In this document: piece by piece, positions 1 to 9,400 of the stretch
Layout: every line of letters begins with the position of its first letter
Numbering within the stretch: the first letter of the stretch is position 1
DNA from: Parabacteroides sp.
GTDB taxonomy: Bacteria > Bacteroidota > Bacteroidia > Bacteroidales > Tannerellaceae
NCBI GenBank assembly: GCA_020026285.1
Contig: JAHHQS010000144.1
Span: 1-9,638, forward strand
Direction of reading: 5' to 3'
DNA: 9,638 bases
Position numbers and translations under genes: made by a program
Notes under the pieces: generated by a model
Told to the model about the DNA's origin: nothing
Seen by the model: only the letters and a program-made list of their open reading frames with translations
Database searches by the model: none

Positions 1-415
1 CCAAATATTTTTGAATCTTTTTTTTCACTATTTTTAAAGTTTGCTATTATTCAGATAGTTACAGACAAACTTTTTTTAATCCTTTTTGAGAACCGATTCC
101 ACCAATTTTTCGACCATTTTTATCAAAATCAGGCTTTCCACCTTGACAAGTTTCTGTCTAATTGATATTTAGAAATAAATATTACTTTTTTCTTATTTTC
201 TCAGTAATTTATTCAGATTTAACCTCATCTTTCACAAATAAGACTATACTAACATCAAAAAAACTTCTCTAAATTTCAAAATACATCAAAATGGATTGAA
301 AAACATACAAGCCATATTAAAACTTTTACCTACTTTTAAGAAGAATTTTTTGTCCTCTTATATTTATATATCGGATAAATTTTACAAATCTTCAATCATT
401 AAACTTTATATTAAT
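1..415. other. AT-rich gene-free leader upstream of the GH92 gene
   Basis: No convincing coding region is seen on either strand here. The stretch is very AT-rich with many T runs. A frame-open extension of the downstream gene back to a TTG codon at 296 exists, but it would place about 40 lysine- and tyrosine-rich residues before an intact lipoprotein signal, so I treat it as untranslated. A match to the Bacteroides -7 consensus TAnnTTTG lies at 6-13, but its -33 partner would fall outside the window and it is about 400 bases from the start codon. A TTGACA (143-148), 17 bases, TATTTA (166-171) arrangement resembles a sigma-70 promoter of other phyla. A weaker TAAATTTT lies at 376-383, close to the start. 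None can be assigned as the promoter with confidence. Confidence 0.5.
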
Positions 416-2695
416 ATGAAAAGCTATCTAACCGAAACAATATTTTGTTTCCTTATTTTAACATCGTTTATCTCTTGCAATAACAGAAATCCTAAAAACA
501 ATATTCATAAACAAAAATATCTGGTCGATTTAGTCAACCCCTTAATTGGAACAACAGGAAAACATAAGACTGAATATGGAGGTCGCATTCCTGCAGTCAT
601 GACACCTTTTGGAATGACTCAATGGTGTGCTATGACACGCGAAAACAACATAGGTAGATGTCCTTATCATTATGATGATGACAGTATTATTGGTTTTACT
701 GGAACCCATCAGCCTTCTATATGGATGGGCGACTATGGATATATTTCTTTTATGCCTCAAACAGACACGCTCAAGCTGGGAGCTAAAGAACGAGGATTGA
801 AATATTCTCATCAGGAAGAAATAGCCCATCCATATTATTATTCTATTCCTCTACACAAAGGAGAACAAAAAATCATTACGGAACATACCTCTTCCACTCG
901 TTGCGGATTCTTCCAATTTTCTTTCCCAAAAGATAAAGAAGCCTTCTTATCTATTGAGATGAGTAGGCTTACAGGATATAAAGGTTTTCTAAAAATCATT
1001 CCAGAAAAAAGACAAATCGTTGGTTATAATACAGATTGGCATAATACCATTAACGGTAAAAATATGGGGCCCAAGCTTAAAAACTTAAAAGGATACTTTG
1101 TCATGGAATTTGATACTGACTTCTCAACATTCGGAACTTATTCTCTAAATACAGATAAAAATTCATCCACTAATCAAATTTCAAAAAATGAACAGAACAA
1201 AGAAATAGTAGGCGATCAGATTGGAGGCTATTTATCATTTGATCTTCCTAAAGATTCTCAAGTTAAAATGAAAATAGGCTCTTCATTTCTAAGCATAGAA
1301 GAAGCTCAAAACAATTTGAAACAGGAAATCAATCATTGGGATTTCGCACAAACAATGAATGAATGTCGTAATCAATGGGAAGAAAAATTAAAGACAATCC
1401 AAATAGAAGGAGGAACCCACAACCAACAAGTCTTGTTTTATACATGTATGTGTAATTCACTCATGTTTCCTTCCATATTTTCGGAACAAGGCAAATATTA
1501 TAGTCCTTTCGATGAAAAAATTCATTTCGGAACATCGTATAACTCTTACTCTTTATGGGACACATTCAGAGCATTACACCCATTATTGTTATTCATTGCT
1601 CCAGAACGTGTCAGTCCGATGATTACTTCCTTACTTCAAATGTACGATGAAGGTGGATGGATTCCGAAATGGCCTAATCCAACCTATTCGAATATTATGA
1701 TTGGAACACATTCTGATGCTGTCATTGCAGATGCCTGTGTAAAAGGGAACTGCAATTTCGATTTAGAAAAAGCTTATGAAGCCATCTATAAGAATGCGAT
1801 GGTTGCTCCGGAAGGAGATAAAGAGAACATGTGGCGTGACCGACAGGAATGGGTATCTTATGAAGGAAGAGGCGGATTAAGCTGGTACAAAGAGTTAGGT
1901 TATGTTCCAGCCGATAAGACAAGTGAATCCGTTTCCAGAACTCTCGAATTTGCTTACGATGATTACTGTGTTGCCCAAGTGGCTAAAAAACTGGGAAAAG
2001 AAAAAGATTATGAATACTTCATGAAGAGAAGTAAAAACTATCGTAATGTATTTAATCCGGAAACCGGATTTATGCATGCACGCTTAAGTAATGGTGATTT
2101 TGCAAAAGAAATCACGATGAACAGAGCTTTTACTGAAGGAAGTCCATGGACCTATCTATTCTGTATCATGCAGGATATTCCAGGATTTATTGATCTTATT
2201 GGAGGGAAAGATGCATTCATCGCCAAACTAGATGAGAATTTCGATCAGAATCATTATCGTCATGACAACGAACCCGGACACCATTACATCTATCTTTACA
2301 ATTATGCAGGACAACCGTGGAAAGCTCAGAAACTAATATCTGAAGTCTTAAGTTCCAAATATCAGAATTCACCTGATGGATTGTCAGGAAATGACGATTG
2401 TGGACAAATGTCAGCCTGGTATATCTTTAGTTCCATGGGATTTTATCCGGTAACACCCGGAACCGACCTTTATGCTATTGGCAAACCTTTATTCAAAAAG
2501 GTCACAATCAATCTGGATAACGGAAAAACCTTTACCATTCAGGCAAATAATCTGACTGATGAAAATCGATATGTAAAAAGTATAAAATTAGACGGGAAAC
2601 TTTTAGATACCCCTTTCATTAGACATACCGATATTTTAAATCATAAATTATTAGAATTTGAGATGCAGGCAGAACCAAACAAGCCTAAAAAATAA
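416..2695 (+). CDS. GH92 family alpha-mannosidase, predicted lipoprotein
   Basis: This is a 759-residue exo-acting alpha-mannosidase of glycoside hydrolase family 92, calcium-dependent inverting enzymes that trim mannose from N-glycans, yeast mannan and related glycans. Start: ATG at 416 opens a signal peptide with a hydrophobic core and a lipobox-like FISC ending at Cys21. The protein is therefore probably lipidated, in the periplasm or at the outer membrane. Family marks include VNPLIGT (40-46), PFGMTQW in the N-terminal beta-sandwich, GTHQPSIWMGDYG, TEGSPW (573-578, with the Glu expected to be the general acid), DNEPGHH (617-623), YNYAGQPWKAQ, and GNDDCGQMSAW (from 658), whose aspartates are candidate catalytic bases. 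Length is normal for the family, with no frameshift. The loop between TEGSPW and DNEPGHH looks short, so linkage specificity may not be alpha-1,2. No Shine-Dalgarno sequence is seen. It is convergent with sodB and stands alone. The family is secure; the exact substrate is not. Confidence 0.93.
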   Translation: MKSYLTETIFCFLILTSFISCNNRNPKNNIHKQKYLVDLVNPLIGTTGKHKTEYGGRIPAVMTPFGMTQWCAMTRENNIGRCPYHYDDDSIIGFTGTHQPSIWMGDYGYISFMPQTDTLKLGAKERGLKYSHQEEIAHPYYYSIPLHKGEQKIITEHTSSTRCGFFQFSFPKDKEAFLSIEMSRLTGYKGFLKIIPEKRQIVGYNTDWHNTINGKNMGPKLKNLKGYFVMEFDTDFSTFGTYSLNTDKNSSTNQISKNEQNKEIVGDQIGGYLSFDLPKDSQVKMKIGSSFLSIEEAQNNLKQEINHWDFAQTMNECRNQWEEKLKTIQIEGGTHNQQVLFYTCMCNSLMFPSIFSEQGKYYSPFDEKIHFGTSYNSYSLWDTFRALHPLLLFIAPERVSPMITSLLQMYDEGGWIPKWPNPTYSNIMIGTHSDAVIADACVKGNCNFDLEKAYEAIYKNAMVAPEGDKENMWRDRQEWVSYEGRGGLSWYKELGYVPADKTSESVSRTLEFAYDDYCVAQVAKKLGKEKDYEYFMKRSKNYRNVFNPETGFMHARLSNGDFAKEITMNRAFTEGSPWTYLFCIMQDIPGFIDLIGGKDAFIAKLDENFDQNHYRHDNEPGHHYIYLYNYAGQPWKAQKLISEVLSSKYQNSPDGLSGNDDCGQMSAWYIFSSMGFYPVTPGTDLYAIGKPLFKKVTINLDNGKTFTIQANNLTDENRYVKSIKLDGKLLDTPFIRHTDILNHKLLEFEMQAEPNKPKK

Positions 2696-2702
2696 ACAAA
2701 GG

Positions 2703-2760
2703 GTTTTCTCCAAAAAACGTCAAGGATTTTTGAGAAAAGGTCAAAGATTTTTGAGAAAAC
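2703..2760. repeat. tandem 20-bp direct repeat with an inverted partner
   Basis: Two 20-base copies, at 2719-2738 and 2740-2759, are separated by one base and differ at one position (GTCAAGG versus GTCAAAG, then ATTTTTGAGAAAA in both). Just upstream, TTTTCTC at 2704-2710 followed by C and AAAAA is the inverted complement of the TTTTTGAGAAAA part, so it can form a stem of about 7 plus 5 pairs with copy 1. Alternatively GTTTTCTC (2703-2710) pairs with GAGAAAAC (2753-2760) of copy 2. The element starts a few bases after the GH92 stop codon and runs into the terminator at 2756-2797. Confidence 0.75.
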
Positions 2761-2797
2761 GATGCATCCTTTTTAAAGAAAGAATGCATTGTTTTTT
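2756..2797 (+). terminator. intrinsic terminator of the GH92 gene, possibly bidirectional
   Basis: AAAAC then G then ATGCAT (2756-2767) pairs with ATGCAT then T, G and TTTT (2784-2795). The stem continues inward through CTTT (2769-2772) and AAAG (2779-2782) after one C/A mismatch, leaving a loop of about six bases. The right arm merges into a run of six T at 2792-2797. It lies about 60 bases after the GH92 stop codon. Read from the other strand, the hairpin is followed by GTTTTCTC, a weaker T run, so it could also act as a backup for transcription arriving from sodB. Confidence 0.75.
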
Positions 2798-2855
2798 CTG
2801 AGGTCTTTGTATCAAATTCCTCCATATTCTTCAATGCCAAGCTCTATCTGATTCC

Positions 2856-2895
2856 AAACAAAAAAGCTTGAATCCCTTTTCAAGACTCAAGCTCC
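2856..2895 (-). terminator. intrinsic terminator downstream of sodB
   Basis: On the minus strand, AGCTTGA (2893-2887) pairs with TCAAGCT (2871-2865). After one A/C mismatch two further pairs extend the stem inward. The hairpin is followed at once by a run of T, a G and three more T (positions 2864 down to 2856). This is a textbook rho-independent terminator about 65 bases after the sodB stop codon. It marks the end of the minus-strand transcription unit. Confidence 0.85.
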
Positions 2896-2957
2896 TTCTA
2901 TCAGACACTTAACTTTCTGAATTAGATTTTTTGAATTAAATTCACAGGAACAAGTTG

Positions 2958-3530
2958 TCAAATTCGGCTTGCAACTTTTTCCCAATCAACCAATTTCCAG
3001 AAGGCTTCGATAAAAGCGCCTCTGTTGTTCCTATAATCAATATAATATGCGTGTTCCCATACGTCAATTACCAGAAGAGGTTTCAACCCCAAAGTCAAAG
3101 GATTCCCTGCATTTGGCATAGGTAAGATAGATAATTTACCCTCCTTATCGGCAACAAGCCAAGTCCACCCAGAGCCAAATAAAGTAGATGCAGCTTTTAC
3201 AAATGAATCTTTAAATTGTTCAACCGAGCCAAAGTTCTTTGCCAATACACCAGCCAGATCATCGGGCATAGGCATTTGTTTAGGTGTCAATGACTGAAAG
3301 AAAAATGTATGATTCCATGCCTGGGCCGCATTATTATAGATTCCTCCATCTGCCTTGCAAATAATTTTTTCAAGATCCATATCCTCGAAAGGAGTTCCTT
3401 CTATCAGTTTATTTAAATTATTCACATAGGCTTGAAGATGCTTTCCATAATGAAAGTCAAAAGTTTCTTTACTCATCAACGGAGTAAGATCTCCCATTGC
3501 ATAAGGAAGTTTTGGCATAAGATGATTCAT
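2958..3530 (-). CDS. sodB: superoxide dismutase, Fe/Mn family (iron type or cambialistic)
   Basis: This 190-residue cytosolic enzyme converts two superoxide ions to oxygen and hydrogen peroxide. All four metal ligands are visible: His27 (FHYGKH), His74 (AWNHTF), and Asp156 and His160 (DVWEHAYYIDYRN). Second-shell His31 and Tyr35 are present. Gln70 in AAQAWNH and Ala141 in NAGNPL match the iron-type pattern rather than the manganese-type NQD pattern. Known SODs of Bacteroides fragilis and Porphyromonas gingivalis can use either metal, so metal choice is not settled by sequence. There is no signal peptide and the length is normal. The ATG at 3530 is chosen because MNHLMPKLPY aligns with the usual N-terminus of the family; Met5 is an alternative. 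It lies 51 bp after uvrA on the same strand with no terminator between them and ends at a strong terminator, so co-transcription with uvrA is likely. A separate promoter was not found. Confidence 0.96.
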   Translation of the reverse strand: MNHLMPKLPYAMGDLTPLMSKETFDFHYGKHLQAYVNNLNKLIEGTPFEDMDLEKIICKADGGIYNNAAQAWNHTFFFQSLTPKQMPMPDDLAGVLAKNFGSVEQFKDSFVKAASTLFGSGWTWLVADKEGKLSILPMPNAGNPLTLGLKPLLVIDVWEHAYYIDYRNNRGAFIEAFWKLVDWEKVASRI

Positions 3531-3581
3531 AACGACATTATTTAATTTATTATCTATTCATATAACAAATTAGTTATCCTT

Positions 3582-6377
3582 TTAGTTCACTCTTTCCAAC
3601 TTTTCCCTCAAATATTTACCAGTATAAGAAGTTTCACAATCTGCAATTTCTTCAGGAGTTCCGACACAAACCAGATTTCCTCCATCCTTTCCCCCTTCCG
3701 GACCAAGATCAATCACATAGTCGGCACATTTTATTACATCCATATTGTGTTCAATAATTACAACTGAATGTCCTCGATCAATCAATGCATTAAATGCCGC
3801 CAATAAAGTCTTGATATCATGAAAATGTAATCCTGTTGTCGGTTCATCGAAAACGAACAAAGTAGACTGCTGCTTCTCCTGTCCCAAATAATAAGCCAGT
3901 TTAACACGCTGATTTTCTCCACCCGAAAGCGATGATGAAGTCTGCCCTAGCTTAATATATCCCAAACCAACATTCTGTAGAGGAATCAATTTCTTGATAA
4001 TCTTCTTTTCCTGTGATCCTAAATTCTGTGAGAAAAATTCGACAGCCTGATTAACAGTCATTTCCAGAACATCATAAATACTTTTTCCCTGATATTCAAC
4101 TTCAAGAACAGACGACTTGAATCGTTTTCCATGACAAGCATCACATTCAAGCACGACATCCGCCATAAACTGCATCTCTACCGTAATCTTTCCTTCTCCT
4201 TTACATTCCTCACATCGTCCTCCTTCTTTATTAAAAGAGAAATACGCAGGAGTATATCCTAATTGCTTGGCTAACGGCAACGCACCAAAAAGTTTGCGAA
4301 TCTCATCATATGCCCCTACATAAGTAACCGGATTAGAACGGGAACTTTTACCAATTGTATTCTGATCAATATATTCTATCGCCTTGATACGACTTAAATC
4401 ACCAGTCAGGGATGTACAGTCGACAGTTGAACGTGCCACATTTTCCAGATACTGTCTGATTCCTTCATAAAAGATATCACGAACTAACGAACTCTTTCCG
4501 GAACCACTTACCCCTGTTACTACAAGCATCACATTCAAAGGGAATTTCACATCAATTCCTTTCAGATTATTTTTCCGTGCTCCTTTTACTTCAATGTAAC
4601 TATTCCACGGACGACGGTATAGAGGAAGTTCTATTTTATCTTCACCTGTTAAATAACGTACCGTATAACTATCACTTTCAGCCGATAAATTTGCCACGTC
4701 ACCCTGATAAACCACTTCTCCACCTAAACGTCCGGCTTTCGGGCCAATATCAATTATGTAATCTGCTGCACGAATAATCTCCTCATCGTGTTCTACTATT
4801 ACAACCGTATTCCCCAATTGCTGTAACTGACGTAGAACATGGATTAACAAATCAGTATCACGAGAATGTAAACCAATACTTGGCTCATCCAATATATACA
4901 AAGAGCCGACCAGGCTGCTTCCCAACGATGTAGCCAAATTGATTCGCTGACTTTCTCCACCTGACAAAGAGGCAGAAAGACGGTCCAAGGTTAAATATCC
5001 AAGACCAACATCTAATAAAAATTGTAATCTGTTTTTTATTTCGGAAAGTAAGCGACGACCGATAGCCATTTCATTCTCATTCAAAACCAATTGATCAAAG
5101 AATGCTTTCGCTTCAGTAATAGGCATCGAAACAATCTCGGAAATATTTTTACCTCCTATTTTTACATATAAAGCCTCAGGTTTCAAACGTCTCCCCTTAC
5201 AAGCTGGACAAATAGTCTTTCCTCGATAACGAGCTAACATAACCCGGTATTGAATCTTATAAAGATTTTCTTCTACATGCTTGAAGAAATCGTCAATGCC
5301 ATGAACCCCTTTTGCACCATGCCATAATAGATCTTTTTCTTTGTCGTTCAATTCATAATAAGGACGATGAATCGGGAAATCATACCGGGCACTGCTAACG
5401 ACAAATTCTTTCAGCCACTCGCCCATCACTTCTCCTTTCCAGCACACCACAGCACCTTCATAAACGGACAAGCTTTTATCCGGAACAACCAAATTTTCAT
5501 CAATACCCAAAACCTTTCCAAAGCCTTCACAGACCGGACATGCTCCTAACGGATTGTTAAAACTGAACATCATATCCGAAGGTTCTTCAAAGACGATGCC
5601 GTCAGCCTCAAATTTCTTGGAGAATTCTTTTAAAATGATTTGATCCGGAAGATAGATACGAATACGACAAACTCCATGTCCTTCAAAGAAAGCAGTCTCG
5701 GCAGAATCGGCCAATCTGTTTTTCAAACTCTTTTCCTGTGAAACAGCCAACCTGTCTATCAATATTTCAATAGAAGTATCCTGTAATTCATCTTTTTCCA
5801 ATACTTCTGAAATTCGATAAACTTTATCATGTAAGAACAATCTTGTATACCCCTCTTTCTGAAGGATTTCCAATTGTTCCTTCATGGAACGCTCTGAAGC
5901 GACAATTACTGGAGCAAAAACAGCAAACTTGGTACCATCAGGATACTGAAGAACCTCACGAAGGATGTCGCTTACCTGATGTTTCTTTACTTCTTCACCC
6001 GAAACAGGAGAGATTGTTTTACCGATACGTGCAAAAAGCAATCGAAGATATTCATAAATCTCTGTTGAAGTACCTACTGTAGAACGAGGATTTCGAGTAT
6101 TAACTTTCTGTTCTATAGCAATAGCAGGTGGGATTCCTTTAATATAATCACATTCCGGCTTACTCATTCGCCCCAGAAACTGTCGGGCATAAGCCGACAG
6201 ACTTTCTACATACCGGCGTTGTCCTTCAGCATAAAGCGTATCGAAGGCTAAAGAAGATTTTCCGCTTCCAGATAAACCAGTTATTACAACCAGTTTATCT
6301 CGCGGAATTTCAACATCTATATTCTTAAGATTATTTACTCTTGCACCTTTTATGAATATTGAATTTCTTTCGGACAT
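3582..6377 (-). CDS. uvrA: UvrABC excision nuclease subunit A
   Basis: This 931-residue ABC-type ATPase is the damage-recognition subunit of nucleotide excision repair; it dimerises and loads UvrB at bulky lesions. Walker A of ATPase 1 is GLSGSGKSS (34-42). The first signature is LSGGESQR (from 471), followed by [15 protein letters not shown]. Walker A of ATPase 2 is GVSGSGKSS (about 622-630). The second signature [12 protein letters not shown] is followed by [15 protein letters not shown] and a terminal IIEHNMDVI. The C-terminal zinc module is complete: Cys722, Cys725, Cys745 and Cys748. The N-terminal zinc module has only the second pair, CPVC at 280-283; where Escherichia coli has CPICG this protein reads [14 protein letters not shown] at 6377 ([11 protein letters not shown]) is chosen because a purine-rich ribosome site lies just upstream, whereas the alternative TTG at 6404 lies inside the promoter. 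Length is normal (940 in E. coli). It is followed by sodB after 51 bp. Confidence 0.98.
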   Translation of the reverse strand: MSERNSIFIKGARVNNLKNIDVEIPRDKLVVITGLSGSGKSSLAFDTLYAEGQRRYVESLSAYARQFLGRMSKPECDYIKGIPPAIAIEQKVNTRNPRSTVGTSTEIYEYLRLLFARIGKTISPVSGEEVKKHQVSDILREVLQYPDGTKFAVFAPVIVASERSMKEQLEILQKEGYTRLFLHDKVYRISEVLEKDELQDTSIEILIDRLAVSQEKSLKNRLADSAETAFFEGHGVCRIRIYLPDQIILKEFSKKFEADGIVFEEPSDMMFSFNNPLGACPVCEGFGKVLGIDENLVVPDKSLSVYEGAVVCWKGEVMGEWLKEFVVSSARYDFPIHRPYYELNDKEKDLLWHGAKGVHGIDDFFKHVEENLYKIQYRVMLARYRGKTICPACKGRRLKPEALYVKIGGKNISEIVSMPITEAKAFFDQLVLNENEMAIGRRLLSEIKNRLQFLLDVGLGYLTLDRLSASLSGGESQRINLATSLGSSLVGSLYILDEPSIGLHSRDTDLLIHVLRQLQQLGNTVVIVEHDEEIIRAADYIIDIGPKAGRLGGEVVYQGDVANLSAESDSYTVRYLTGEDKIELPLYRRPWNSYIEVKGARKNNLKGIDVKFPLNVMLVVTGVSGSGKSSLVRDIFYEGIRQYLENVARSTVDCTSLTGDLSRIKAIEYIDQNTIGKSSRSNPVTYVGAYDEIRKLFGALPLAKQLGYTPAYFSFNKEGGRCEECKGEGKITVEMQFMADVVLECDACHGKRFKSSVLEVEYQGKSIYDVLEMTVNQAVEFFSQNLGSQEKKIIKKLIPLQNVGLGYIKLGQTSSSLSGGENQRVKLAYYLGQEKQQSTLFVFDEPTTGLHFHDIKTLLAAFNALIDRGHSVVIIEHNMDVIKCADYVIDLGPEGGKDGGNLVCVGTPEEIADCETSYTGKYLREKLERVN

Positions 6378-6380
6378 ATT

Positions 6381-6390
6381 CTTCCTCTCT
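6381..6390 (-). promoter_or_regulatory. ribosome binding site of uvrA
   Basis: The minus strand reads AGAGAGGAAG followed by AAT and the ATG at 6377. Such a purine-rich, Shine-Dalgarno-like site is absent from the other three genes of the window, whose leaders are A/T-rich as is common in Bacteroidetes. It decides the uvrA start in favour of MSERNS rather than the TTG codon nine codons upstream. Confidence 0.65.
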
Positions 6391-6401
6391 CTTGTTTTAT
6401 G

Positions 6402-6433
6402 CAAAAATAAACAAGATAAGCCGTTCCAACAAA
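6402..6433 (-). promoter_or_regulatory. Bacteroides-type promoter of uvrA (-33/-7)
   Basis: On the minus strand TTTG (6433-6430), exactly 20 bases, and TATTTTTG (6409-6402) match the published Bacteroides primary sigma factor consensus TTTG...TAnnTTTG, including its usual spacing of about 19-21 bases. Transcription would begin about 5-8 bases further on, near 6395-6397, leaving a leader of about 20 bases that carries the ribosome binding site. It sits in the 84-bp gap between the GH106 stop codon and uvrA, so uvrA need not depend on transcription from the GH106 gene. No LexA-like operator was recognised. Confidence 0.7.
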
Positions 6434-6461
6434 TAAACGAATACTTTACAAAATTGAATAG

Positions 6462-9400
6462 TTATCTTTCAACAATATCCAAAGAGACAGGACCAACCAA
6501 ACCTGACATTTGCAATTCATCCTTCTGAGTTGATTTATCACATGCAGTCCAGGTCGTTCTTTCACTCTCGGGCAAGAATGTATCTCCTATCAGACGGTTC
6601 TGCCAAGTTGTTACCACCTCAATTTCAACCTCATTGTTTCCCTTTTTCAAGAAATCAGAAACTTCCAGACGATAAGGAGCAGTCCAAACACCTCCAGCAT
6701 ACTGACCATTTATTTTAACCTTGGCCATTACACCAACTTTATTCAGATTTAAATAAATATCGCTCTTCGGAAGCTCTTCTATCTGAACGGACTTTTTATA
6801 AACAATTGTTCCAGAATAATAACGAATCAGATCATCATTATCAGTACTGATATCCTTTAAAGTTTTAAAAGTCTGTTCTTCTTTAGGACCACGCAAAGTA
6901 TCTTTGAATTTTACTTTCCAATCATTATTCAAAGCTATCCAGATCTGAGGAACCGGGCAATTTAAGTTTACATCATTCGATTTTCCATTTCCAGCCTTAT
7001 CACGGAAAACAATAAAAGCACTCTCATAAGCATCTAATCTTAATGGTACTTTTGTTCCTGTCTCTGTCTGTTCGAATGCAGGCAACTGACGAACCTTTCC
7101 CGTAACAGCATCCCAAAGTTCCGGTTGTTTTCCTATACTCCTAAATTCTGGAGAAATGATAATTTCTTTATCCGACTGATTGGAGATGAAATAAATATCC
7201 TTGTCAATATCTTTTCTGTGATTATATAAAACAGGATCATTTTCAGACAACTTACAATCAGGAACACACTGAACAGTAGCCAAAGCTTCTTTCATGTCCA
7301 TTCCATTTATCAAAAGACCTTTTCCAACCCGAACTGATTTCACCTGTTTTCCATCCAGACCTTTCCACAAAGAAGCTGCAAGCTCTTTTACCTGTTTGTC
7401 AGCAACACCATAATTTTTACCACTTGGAGAACGTTCAGGAGCCGGACCTAAAATAACGGCACCATCCTTTAGCAAGGATTCTATTTTCTTCAATAATTCA
7501 GGGCGCATTGTTTTAAGCTTAGGCAAAACCAACATCTTATACTGAGTTCCGTGAGGTAATGTCAACATACCATCCTTGACGAACAAATCTCTTTCTATAA
7601 CCTCAGCATTGATATAATCAAACTGATAACCTTTTGGAAGAGCGGGATCTGTGATTCCTGTCATTTTTGGAGCATCCTCACCTATAAAATAAGCGACATC
7701 TGCAACATTCAAACCTTGCTGCAGCATCAGGTTGGTACGTTTCAGATAAGATGTAAACAAATCCATATGCGAATACCAGGTATTCAATCGATTAAATTCA
7801 CTGCTAAACCAAGCATTAACACCAGGGACATGTTCTTCTGACGGTTGAGAAATACATAAATGTAATAATGTATTATTTATACCTTCGGAGAAGAAACGAT
7901 CACCTCTTTGTTTCATCTGAGCCGGATAACAGTTATATGGACGTCCACCGCTTGTAAAAGACTCTGCAGAAATTTTCTGTTTTCCATAAATATGACCACA
8001 AGATGAAGCTGCACGATTTTCTATATTACCTAAATCTCCAAAACTCCAGAATTCACCTCCAATCTCGTCAGATTGTCCTCCATACTGCAAGAATTCTCCA
8101 GGAAATCCCCAATGGCCATAATTTTCCAACCAGGTAGTTAATCCATACTTATGACAAATATCACGTAAACCTCCAACATAATCATAAGCCACCCGGTCTG
8201 CCACCAAACGACGGACATCCCATAAGAAACGATCTGAACGATCCTTACTATCAACTACCACTCCATTGTAAACAGGAAGAAATGGTAATGGATCATATCC
8301 GTATCTTTCTTCAAAAGATTTCAAGAAATCATCTGTAAAATTCTGACCTCCGGTTTCATAACTATCCTGAACAACGACTTTCCATGTCTTTCTATCAGCT
8401 TCTGGTATTCTTCGGAAAATCTCTGCCATATAAGATTCAAAATGTGATTCAACATGAGTTCTACTCATTTTATCCACTTCCAAACCTGTAGCAATTGGTT
8501 CTGCAGGACTATTTGTTACTCCAGTAGGACGCATCCCCATTCTCATAACAGTCCATTCGCCTGCCGGAGCATCCCATTCTAAACGATCACCATTCAAACA
8601 AGACGATATGTCGATAACTTTATCTGAATGAACAGCTAGCGCATCATCATCTAACACTGCCTGATCACGCCACTGATATTCTTTCCAATAAGGTAACGGA
8701 GTTGGGAACATTTTAGCTAATGTCTTTTCAGGGAAACGTTCTATAACAGAATTTGCAGATAATACAACATCCTTTAATTCACTACCTGCTGCTGAACCTT
8801 CAAACTCAACTCTGAAATTAGTTCCTTCTGTTTTGGGTACTGAAATAACAACCGGTGCATATGGATCAAAACCAACATTTAATGCAGCATTAAAACGATC
8901 AACAGCAAACTCTTCCAAAACAGAATATTCTCCATTTTGCTTTACCAATAATCGTGCTTTCGTATTTATTCCTTTCTGTGAAGGATAAATCATTAATGTT
9001 CTCAGACTAAACATCTGACTGGAATTGATATCTATCCGGTAGTAATCTTTTTTTGTATCGAAAGAAACTTTTCCGGAATGTAAATCTTTGTTTTTTTTTA
9101 AAGATGGATAAGCTATCACTTTTACATCCTGAAAATCTTCTGCAGGTTTCTTCATTTCTACAGAAACTTTCTTTCCTCCGGTAACCTGACAATCAACAGA
9201 AGTCAGATAACGCATTGCCTGCTCTGGTTTAATCCATGGTCCACCAGACTGACTCCACCCTGGAGAATTGAATATACCAATTTCTATACCTAATTCTGAA
9301 GCCGTTTTTAATGCAGCATGTGTTATTTTCCACCATTCGTCACTTCCAAAAGTAACTTTTTCATAAGGAGTTTGTATACCATCAACCCCCATACTGCCAA

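Noticed and set aside
143..171. TTGACA-N17-TATTTA resembling a sigma-70 promoter
   Set aside because: The Bacteroidetes primary sigma factor uses a different consensus, the DNA is AT-rich enough for chance matches, and it is about 245 bases from the start codon.
296..415. TTG-initiated 40-residue N-terminal extension of the GH92 protein
   Set aside because: It would bury a well-formed lipoprotein signal peptide that starts at the ATG at 416; the extension has no family homology that I recognise and is probably chance open frame in AT-rich DNA.
542..829. Antisense open frame of 95 codons within the GH92 gene
   Set aside because: It lies wholly opposite a strongly supported coding region, has no recognisable domain and no start signals.
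3566..3572. TAATTTG on the minus strand as a possible sodB -7 element
   Set aside because: It lacks one spacer base of TAnnTTTG and the nearest upstream TTG is about 24 bases away, so it does not meet the promoter pattern.
5843..6082. Plus-strand open frame of 79 codons inside uvrA
   Set aside because: It is a shadow of the uvrA reading frame with no independent support; the same holds for the other short antisense frames inside uvrA and the GH106 gene.
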